Assembly: GCA_030669775.1 (NCBI GenBank) | Contig: DAOVCZ010000001.1 | Span: forward strand, 1 to 37,606 | Length of the DNA: 37,606 nt | Direction of reading: 5' to 3' | Source of the DNA: Chloroflexota bacterium | GTDB taxonomy: Bacteria; Chloroflexota; Anaerolineae; Anaerolineales; UBA4823 | In this document: positions 31,550 through 37,606 of the stretch, one piece after another | Numbering within the stretch: the first letter of the stretch is position 1 | Layout of the letters: the number at the start of each line of letters is the position of its first letter | Translations under genes and position numbers: made by a program | The notes under the pieces: model-generated | Told to the model about the DNA's origin: nothing | The model's database searches: none | What the model saw: the letters and a program-made list of their open reading frames with translations, nothing else

Positions 31550-32953
31550 ATGGACACTGACCAGAAATACCAGGGTACCCTGGATTACTTATACAGTTTT
31601 ATCGATTACAGCCTGCAGAAGACCTTCCGCTATTCTCCAGAAAAATTCGATCTGGATCGCATGCGGGATTTTATGGCAGCGCTTGGCAATCCGCAAAACG
31701 ATTATAAGATCCTGCATGTAGCCGGAACGAAAGGTAAAGGCTCGGTCTCGGCTCTTTGCGCCAGTGCGCTCAAAGAGAGCGGAGCCCGGGTTGGGCTGTA
31801 TACCTCTCCCCACCTTCAGGATTATGCGGAACGAATCCAGGTCGATGGAATTCCTATCCCACATTACGATCTGATCACCCTGGTGGAGGAGATCAAACCC
31901 AATATCGCCGCCAGCCCTGAAATAACTACCTTTGAGATCACAACCGCACTGGCATTTCTTTATTTTGCGCGGCGCAAAGTGAGCGCGGCGGTGATGGAAG
32001 TCGGTTTGGGAGGCCGGCTGGATGCAACCAATGTTTGTGTGCCGGAGGTGACCGTGATCACCTCTATCTCCTACGATCACACCGATCTGCTCGGCGAGAC
32101 GTTGGCTGAAATTGCTGGGGAAAAGGGAGGCATCATCAAACCAGGCGTAGCGGTGGTTGTCTCACCCCAGGAAGAGGAAGCTCTCCAGGTTATCAAGAGC
32201 ATTGCGGTAGAACGGGGGGCGCCCCTGATCCAGGTGGGCGGGGATTACCTTTACCAGCAGCTGGACAGATCTTTACAGGGTCAGAGCCTGCAGGTGTGGC
32301 ACAAGTCTGAGCCAGCCAGTGAGGATGGATCGACACCATCTGGGAAGGACCCAGATCGGGAACCAAAGCGTTTAACGATCCCCTTGTTGGGAGTTCACCA
32401 GCTGGAAAATGCAGCTACCGCCTACGCAGCCTTGCAGGTCGTTCGCCAGAACGGTATTCAGGTAACTGATTTGGGAATCAGCCAGGGATTTCGCAGTGTG
32501 AATTGGCCAGGGCGCTTCGAGATCTTGCAGCACGATCCCCCTGTGATCATCGACTCGGCCCACAATCGTGATTCAGCAAAGAAGCTGCGTGCGGTCTTAG
32601 AGGATTATTATCCAGGGATGCCTGTCGTGCTGGTGTTTGGCGCCTCGGAAGACAAAGATATTAAAGGCATGTTGGCAGAACTGGGACCCTGCGCGCGCAA
32701 GATTGTGACCACCAAATCCACTCATCCCAGGGCTGCTGATCCGGGGAAGTTAGTTGAAATCGCAAACGAAATAGGCTGCCCGGCGTTCTCGACCCCTTCA
32801 GTCGAAGAGGCCTTAGACGAGGCAGCGCTTTTGACTGGTGGAGAAGCAGTTATTTTGGTGACTGGATCTATTTTCGTGGCTGCTGCTGCCCGCTCTGCAT
32901 GGCTGACCTGTTCGAGTGAGAAAAACTTATCGTATACTGGAAATAAAATATGA
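31550..32953 (+). CDS. folC: Folylpolyglutamate synthase / dihydrofolate synthase
   Basis: The protein has 467 residues. The family ATP-binding loop HVAGTKGKGSVSALCASAL (about 56-74) is followed by LYTSPHLQDYAERI, the substrate loop with TSPHL. VMEVGLGGRLDATN and ITSISYDHTDLLGETLAEIAGEKGGIIKPG are the central domain signatures. VIIDSAHNRDSAKKL and LVFGASEDKDIKGML mark the C-terminal ligase domain. It adds glutamates to folates and, in bacteria, often makes dihydrofolate from dihydropteroate. A hydrophilic stretch at about 240-275 looks like an insertion. The stop overlaps the lon start (ATGA). Confidence 0.96.
   Translation: MDTDQKYQGTLDYLYSFIDYSLQKTFRYSPEKFDLDRMRDFMAALGNPQNDYKILHVAGTKGKGSVSALCASALKESGARVGLYTSPHLQDYAERIQVDGIPIPHYDLITLVEEIKPNIAASPEITTFEITTALAFLYFARRKVSAAVMEVGLGGRLDATNVCVPEVTVITSISYDHTDLLGETLAEIAGEKGGIIKPGVAVVVSPQEEEALQVIKSIAVERGAPLIQVGGDYLYQQLDRSLQGQSLQVWHKSEPASEDGSTPSGKDPDREPKRLTIPLLGVHQLENAATAYAALQVVRQNGIQVTDLGISQGFRSVNWPGRFEILQHDPPVIIDSAHNRDSAKKLRAVLEDYYPGMPVVLVFGASEDKDIKGMLAELGPCARKIVTTKSTHPRAADPGKLVEIANEIGCPAFSTPSVEEALDEAALLTGGEAVILVTGSIFVAAAARSAWLTCSSEKNLSYTGNKI
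32933..32938 (+). promoter_or_regulatory. Possible -10 box of lon inside the end of folC
   Basis: TATACT lies 11 bases before the lon ATG. The hexamer 16 bases upstream (TTCGAG) is a poor -35. It may add a lon-specific start to readthrough from folC. No CIRCE or similar heat-shock operator is visible. Confidence 0.3.
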
Positions 32954-35469
32954 GAAACCGAGATTGGTTTTTGAGAGAAGACGAAGACGAATTTGGGGAA
33001 ACCCTGCACAGGCGCACCGAAGAGCTTTACGGCGTCCAAGATGCACTATCCGAAAAGGATGGGTTAATCGAGTGCCCGGCAATACCTTTGCGCGATCTGG
33101 TGATTTTTCCCCGGATGGTTTCCCCAATATTTGTGGGGCGTGAAGCATCGCTCTTAGCGATCGAAGACACGCAATTGGAAGATCAAACCATGATCGCGCT
33201 CTTGCAGCGCGATCCGGACCAAGATGATCCTGGACCGGGAGATTTTTATCCAATTGGGGTAGAGATTGCGGTCGGTCGATTATTAAGCATGCCGGATGGA
33301 TCAAGCTCTGCGCTGGTGCAGGGCCGACGCAGGTTGGAGATCATCGAGTTCAGCCAGCTTGAACCGTTTCAGGTGGTTCGGGCAAGGCGCATCTTTGAAC
33401 CAACCGAGGTAAACCAGCAGATGGATGCCACCATGCGAACCACTCTTGAGCTGTTCCAACGCGTTATCCAGCTGGATCGCAGCCTGCCGGAAGAAGCTTA
33501 CCTCTATGCATTGAATATTGAAGAACCAGGCTGGTTGGCGGACATGATCACGACCACTGTCGCACCTCCGATTGAAGAACGGCAGGAATTGTTGATGATC
33601 CCTGAACCGTTAGAGCGACTGCGACGAGTAGTTAAGATGCTCGCACAAGAAGCAGATGTTTTGGAATTGGAAGATGAAATCCACACCAAGGCTCAAGGAG
33701 AGGTGGACCGCACCCAACGGGAATATTACCTGCGAGAGCAAATGAAGGTCATCCAGTCGGAATTGGGTGAAGGAGATCCCTGGTCCCGGGAGATCAATGA
33801 GCTGCGCAGTCGCATTGAGGGTGTCAGCTTACCTGAAGAAGTCCAAGTTCGGGCACTCAAGGAAGCGGACCGCTTGAGCCAGATGCCACCGCTTTCTCCA
33901 GAGGTCGGCATCATCCGTACCTACCTGGAGTGGATCCTGGAGTTACCCTGGACGGAGGCAACCGAGGATAACCTGGATGTTCCCCATGCGAGTAAAACCT
34001 TGGAGGAATACCATTATGGTCTACCCCGGATCAAGGATCGCATCCTGGAATATATCGCAGTCCGCAGCTTGAGCCCAAAGCGCGCCCGCCAGCCGATATT
34101 ATGCTTCGTCGGAGCACCTGGCACAGGCAAGACCTCGTTGGGGAAATCGATCAGTGAGGCCTTGGGGCGTAAGTTTGTGCGCCTCTCGCTGGGTGGAGTG
34201 CGAGATGAGGCAGAGATTCGCGGGCATCGCCGAACTTATATTGGCGCGCTGCCGGGACGGATTCTGCAGACCATGCGCAGGGCAGGAAAGGTCAACCCGC
34301 TCTTCATGTTGGATGAAGTCGACAAGCTGGGGCAAGACTTTCGGGGTGATCCGGCTGCAGCTTTACTCGAAGTCCTCGACCCAGAGCAGAATCATACCTT
34401 CTCTGACCACTACCTTGAGTTGCCGTATGACCTATCCAAGGTCATGTTTATCACCACTGCCAATACCACTGCGACTATCCCCTTCGCCCTGCTCGACCGC
34501 ATGGAGTTGATCGAGTTTCCAGGTTATATCGAAGAGGAGAAGATCGAAATTGCCCGTCGTTTTCTGATCCCTCGCCAAATGGAGGAGAACGGATTGCAGG
34601 GTAAAGAATTCCAGTTCACCGAGCTGGCTTTGAAAAGGCTGATCCGTGAATATACTTATGAAGCCGGAGTGCGTAATTTGGAGCGGGAGATCGGGCGTAT
34701 TTGCCGAAAAATCGCCCGCCTGAAGGCAGAAAAGAAACGCTACCCACATCGCGTCGGGTCAGCATCAGTGGAACGTTTTCTTGGCCCTCCCCTATTTTTC
34801 AACCTGGAAGCAGAGCGGCGGAACGAAGTGGGCGTTGCGACCGCTATTGCCTGGACAGTCAATGGGGGTGAGATCATGCCAGTTGAAGTATTGCTGGTTG
34901 ATGGCAAAGGAAATCTGCAGATTACCGGTCAGATTGGCAATGTGATGCAGGAGTCTGCCCAGGCCGCACTTTCGTATCTCAAGTCTCGCGCCAAAGAATT
35001 AGCAGTCACCTCGAATTTATTTGACAACATAGACATCCACATTCATATCCCAGAAGGTTCGATACCAAAAGATGGCCCCAGCGCAGGGATTACGATCGCC
35101 ACGGCGTTAATATCCGCTTTCACCGGTCGTAAGGTGCACAAGGAAGTCGGTATGACCGGAGAAATTACCTTGCGCGGGCGGATATTACCGGTGGGTGGTG
35201 TACGGGAGAAAGTGCTTTCCGGACACAGGGTTGGATTAAAAACCGTGATTTTGCCCAAACGCAATGACAAAGATTTGGTAGAAGTACCCAAGCAGGTTCG
35301 ATCTGAACTGGAGATCGTCCTTGTTGACCATATGGATCAGGTTTTGGATATCGCTTTACTGCCCTCCAAAGCGAGTCGCAGAAGCCGGGCCTCGAAATCT
35401 GGGCCATCCTCAGTGGATACCCCTGCCAAATCCAGCGGAGAACAGCCTGCTGTTCGTCCAGGAGCATAA
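32950..35469 (+). CDS. lon: ATP-dependent protease Lon
   Basis: The protein has 839 residues, the normal length for LonA. The N-terminal substrate domain begins near IPLRDLVIFPRMVSPIFVGRE (about 45-65). The AAA+ module has Walker A GAPGTGKTS (388-396), then RLSLGGVRDEAEIRGHRRTYIGALPG and the Walker B LFMLDEVDK. The protease domain has the serine-lysine dyad Ser711 (DGPSAG) and Lys754 (GGVREK), 43 residues apart as in E. coli Lon. It degrades damaged and regulatory proteins. A 30-residue charged head precedes the usual start, and the C-terminus ends in a Ser/Lys-rich tail of about 30 residues. Its ATG overlaps the folC stop. Confidence 0.97.
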   Translation: MRNRDWFLREDEDEFGETLHRRTEELYGVQDALSEKDGLIECPAIPLRDLVIFPRMVSPIFVGREASLLAIEDTQLEDQTMIALLQRDPDQDDPGPGDFYPIGVEIAVGRLLSMPDGSSSALVQGRRRLEIIEFSQLEPFQVVRARRIFEPTEVNQQMDATMRTTLELFQRVIQLDRSLPEEAYLYALNIEEPGWLADMITTTVAPPIEERQELLMIPEPLERLRRVVKMLAQEADVLELEDEIHTKAQGEVDRTQREYYLREQMKVIQSELGEGDPWSREINELRSRIEGVSLPEEVQVRALKEADRLSQMPPLSPEVGIIRTYLEWILELPWTEATEDNLDVPHASKTLEEYHYGLPRIKDRILEYIAVRSLSPKRARQPILCFVGAPGTGKTSLGKSISEALGRKFVRLSLGGVRDEAEIRGHRRTYIGALPGRILQTMRRAGKVNPLFMLDEVDKLGQDFRGDPAAALLEVLDPEQNHTFSDHYLELPYDLSKVMFITTANTTATIPFALLDRMELIEFPGYIEEEKIEIARRFLIPRQMEENGLQGKEFQFTELALKRLIREYTYEAGVRNLEREIGRICRKIARLKAEKKRYPHRVGSASVERFLGPPLFFNLEAERRNEVGVATAIAWTVNGGEIMPVEVLLVDGKGNLQITGQIGNVMQESAQAALSYLKSRAKELAVTSNLFDNIDIHIHIPEGSIPKDGPSAGITIATALISAFTGRKVHKEVGMTGEITLRGRILPVGGVREKVLSGHRVGLKTVILPKRNDKDLVEVPKQVRSELEIVLVDHMDQVLDIALLPSKASRRSRASKSGPSSVDTPAKSSGEQPAVRPGA

Positions 35470-35517
35470 CTGCAAGTTGGATCGGTACTTCACCTTACCT
35501 CAGAGACAATTCCTCAA

Positions 35518-36924
35518 GTGGAATCAGCTGATTTTGATATTTACCCGCTTCTAGCCCAAGGTATGGCACCGGATCTGCACTGGTGTTTAGAGGAAGTGCA
35601 AATGGGGGAATTGGCTGCCACACTTGTCGCCATGGCAAACACAGCGGGCGGCACACTTTTCTTAGGTATCAATCCACAGTCAGGAAAAATCCGTGGGGTG
35701 CAGGACGTCCCCTCTGCCCTTGATCGCGTCTTCCGGGCATGTTTGTTTGTTGAACCGACCCTGGTAATACCTGTTCCTAAAACACACCGGGTCGCTCAAG
35801 TTGAGGTGGTGGAAATCATCGTGCCCCAAGGGTTGCCTCATATCTACAGTTTGGAGGGACGTTATTATTGGCGGGAAGGCAGGCAGTCAAACCCAATCCC
35901 ACCCCGTCATTTACGCCAATTACTGGTCGAAAAGGGACTGGTGCTGTTCGAGTCTCGCACTCCTCCAGACATTACTGATCAGGATTTGGATGCCCAGCAG
36001 ATAGAGGCGTATGCCGAAGCGTATTATGCTGCGGTGAAAGTTCCGCAGGGGGACACCCGATCTACGTTTGAGGATCTCCTGCTGCAAAGGGGATGCCTGC
36101 AGAAGGTAAATGGTGAACTACGCCCGACGAATGCAGCACTCTTATTGTTTGGTCGCTCTCCCCAAAGATGGCTGCCAGCTGCCCATATCCTGGCGGCTCG
36201 ATTCACCGGACATTCTTTTGGCGATCGCTTTATCAAACAAGAGATAAATGGTTCATTACCTTCTCAATTACAGCAGGTCGAAAAATTTTTGCGGGCTAAC
36301 TTACAGAGCGTAGTTCGCATGATCGGGTTGCAGCACCAGGGTGCATTGGAATACCCATTTGAGGCGGTCCGTGAATTGGTTGTCAATGCGATCGCCCACC
36401 GGGATTACAACATCCAGGGGGATGGTATCCACTTGAATCTCTTCTCGGATCGATTGGAAGTGACCTCTCCAGGTGGTCTTCCTGGACCGGTGACGATCGA
36501 TAACATCATGGAGGCTCGTTTCTCCCGCAACCCAGTCATCGTTCAGGTGCTGGCAGATCTGGGTTATGTCGAACGGCTGGGATACGGATTAGATCGGGTG
36601 GTTTCCTTAATGCGAGAAAATTCACTTTCACCACCCAGGTTTGAAGAAGTCGCGGGAGCATTCCGAGTCACACTCTACAACACTCCCGCAGAAGAGTTCG
36701 CTCTACCTGATATGTCCCGGTACCAGCTGCTCGATATTAATCCCCGCCAGATATCTGCTCTCAATTACCTGGGAACCCGCCGGCGGATAACAAACCGTGA
36801 ATTCCAGGAGCTGTGTCCGGATGTGCATCCAGAAACCCTGCGCCGGGATTTGGCAGATCTGGTGTCGCGAGGGGTTTTGCTGAAGATTGGGGATAAAAAA
36901 TCCACCTATTACATTCTCAAGTAA
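35518..36924 (+). CDS. AlbA_2 (Schlafen-like) and HATPase_c_4 domain DNA-binding regulator
   Basis: The protein has 468 residues from a GTG at 35518, 48 bases after lon. The N-terminal AlbA_2 domain (about 20-125) shows ELAATLVAMANTAGGTLFLGI and YYWREGRQSNPIPPRHL. The central HATPase_c_4 domain (about 255-365) has VRELVVNAIAHRDYNIQGDGIHL, FSDRLEVTSPGGLPG and VERLGYGLDRVV. A winged helix at the end (about 410-468, RRRITNREFQEL, then HPETLRRDLADLVSRGVLL) should bind DNA. Proteins with this layout are often annotated as RecG-like helicases, but no helicase motifs are here. Targets unknown; regulation of lon or a stress role is only suggested by position. Confidence 0.88.
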   Translation: MESADFDIYPLLAQGMAPDLHWCLEEVQMGELAATLVAMANTAGGTLFLGINPQSGKIRGVQDVPSALDRVFRACLFVEPTLVIPVPKTHRVAQVEVVEIIVPQGLPHIYSLEGRYYWREGRQSNPIPPRHLRQLLVEKGLVLFESRTPPDITDQDLDAQQIEAYAEAYYAAVKVPQGDTRSTFEDLLLQRGCLQKVNGELRPTNAALLLFGRSPQRWLPAAHILAARFTGHSFGDRFIKQEINGSLPSQLQQVEKFLRANLQSVVRMIGLQHQGALEYPFEAVRELVVNAIAHRDYNIQGDGIHLNLFSDRLEVTSPGGLPGPVTIDNIMEARFSRNPVIVQVLADLGYVERLGYGLDRVVSLMRENSLSPPRFEEVAGAFRVTLYNTPAEEFALPDMSRYQLLDINPRQISALNYLGTRRRITNREFQELCPDVHPETLRRDLADLVSRGVLLKIGDKKSTYYILK

Positions 36925-36996
36925 CAGGTTCTGGCCAGCAATTTCCAATTCCGCCTTTGAGTAAGGATTATTGGGAATTCAGGAAGTGTTGAGCGA

Positions 36997-37188
36997 TTAC
37001 GGTCCTGATGCGATATCGATGATCTGGTAAATGCTTCTGGAGGAACGGTCAACCAAATAGAGCTCTCCCTCTTCATCCTCGCCAAAGCTGGATATCTGAT
37101 AAGAAGTATTTTCGAGTTCCTGGTTTTGCCAGGTGCTTCCAGTTTTTAGCAGCCCCCAGATCCTCCCTGAACAATAATCTCCACCGAG
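36997..37188 (-). pseudogene. C-terminal remnant of a PQQ-dependent sugar dehydrogenase (Glucose/sorbosone family)
   Basis: Reading the minus strand from about 37188 to TAA at 36997 gives some 63 codons. GDYCSGRIWGLLKTG, then SSFGEDEEGELYLVDRSSRSIYQI, are the last blade and ending of soluble PQQ-type sugar dehydrogenases, normally 350-450 residues. The frame is closed upstream by a TAA within the mltG end, has no plausible start, and the other five-sixths of the gene is missing. It begins right where mltG ends, as if a deletion had removed everything in between. Confidence 0.75.
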
Positions 37189-37189
37189 A

Positions 37190-37606
37190 TTACTGACAGG
37201 ATTTACTTAAGTGTTCGTCAAAGGTCTCTGAAAACGTATGTCTCCCAGAATCATCACAGGTTGCTCGGAAGTAGTAGTACGGGGACTGAGCGGGGAATGC
37301 TACTGCACGCAGGGCGCGAATTCCAGGATTGGCGATCGGTCCTGGGGGTAAGCCAGCATAGAGGTAGGTATTGTAGGGTGAGTCAAATTGTAAATCGCGA
37401 CTGCTCAGGGGATTCGTCCACCAGGTATTTTGTTTCTGGTTGAATCCGCGGGCATACTGGACGGTAGAATCAGCTTCCAATGCCATCCCGATCGCCAGGC
37501 GGTTGAGAAAAACGGAGGCGATCATGGGCATTTCTTCAGCCACCACTGCTTCGCGCTCCACAATCGAAGCCAATGTGACAGCTTGATAAACATCCAAACC
37601 CTGAGC
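37190..37606 (-). CDS. mltG: Endolytic murein transglycosylase MltG (YceG-like), C-terminal part
   Basis: The frame is open to the window edge (about 138 codons, beginning AQGLDVYQAVT). YceG motifs are present: LASIVEREAV with the catalytic glutamate, IASVFLNRLAIGMALEADSTVQYA, then DSPYNTYLYAGLPPGPIANPGIRALRAVAFPA, and the ending YYYFRATCDDSGRHTFSETFDEHL. It cuts nascent glycan strands near the membrane. The N-terminal anchor and LysM-like part lie outside the window. The stop at 37190-37192 is normal for the family apart from a short SKSCQ tail. Confidence 0.93.
   Translation of the reverse strand, partial: AQGLDVYQAVTLASIVEREAVVAEEMPMIASVFLNRLAIGMALEADSTVQYARGFNQKQNTWWTNPLSSRDLQFDSPYNTYLYAGLPPGPIANPGIRALRAVAFPAQSPYYYFRATCDDSGRHTFSETFDEHLSKSCQ

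Overview
The window looks like a chromosomal segment of an Anaerolineae-type Chloroflexota bacterium. It has moderate GC. The gene set includes a monoderm-type YidC/Jag/YidD/RnpA/L34 cluster next to parAB, an AOR-type tungsten oxidoreductase, a PQQ-propeller lipoprotein, a GAF histidine kinase with a receiver-CpaE fusion, and long acidic lipoprotein substrate-binding proteins. The taxonomic call is inference from gene content and protein style; no rRNA is present. No tRNA, rRNA, CRISPR array, dnaA or convincing parS site was found.

Layout. (1) 1-7441, minus strand: an amidohydrolase cut by the window edge, parB, parA, a PfkB-type sugar kinase, jag, yidC, a beta-propeller lipoprotein, yidD, rnpA and rpmH. 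This is the classical origin-proximal cluster, with two unusual insertions (the propeller lipoprotein and the kinase) and without mnmE/mnmG/rsmG. A strong promoter lies before rpmH. (2) 7696-12662, minus strand: three membrane or extracytoplasmic proteases (HtrA, YugP-type zinc protease, CtpA), an orphan CoA-transferase alpha-type subunit, a small membrane protein and a HAD nucleotidase. (3) 12776-19476: mutL (plus), a minus-strand signalling operon (receiver-CpaE ATPase, sirtuin, GAF histidine kinase), then tilS and a MoaD-like gene interrupted by an in-frame TGA (plus). (4) 19611-24764: an AOR-family oxidoreductase (minus), a DUF47/PhoU-like gene (plus), a tyrosine-recombinase-fold protein that has lost its catalytic residues (minus), an HD-domain protein and a SanA/YdcF protein (minus). 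(5) 24949-31269, minus strand: a mosaic ABC import locus. It holds a polar-amino-acid-type permease, one lipoprotein that fuses an amino-acid-type and a PhnD-type binding domain, an 870-bp gap with three hairpin-rich repeat elements, a PhnC-type ATPase and a much enlarged PhnE-type permease. (6) 31550-36924, plus strand: folC, lon and an AlbA/HATPase-type regulator. (7) 36997-37606, minus strand: the C-terminal remnant of a PQQ sugar dehydrogenase and the C-terminal part of mltG.

The strongest candidate for something undescribed is the mosaic importer: one protein carrying two binding modules sits between an amino-acid-type permease that has no ATPase and a phosphonate-type ATPase/permease that has no binding protein. 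Other points of interest are the dead recombinase, the sirtuin embedded in a two-component operon, the nonsense codon in the MoaD-like gene beside AOR, and a recurring promoter layout in which a TATAAT box lies 6-9 bases before the start codon, implying leaderless mRNAs.
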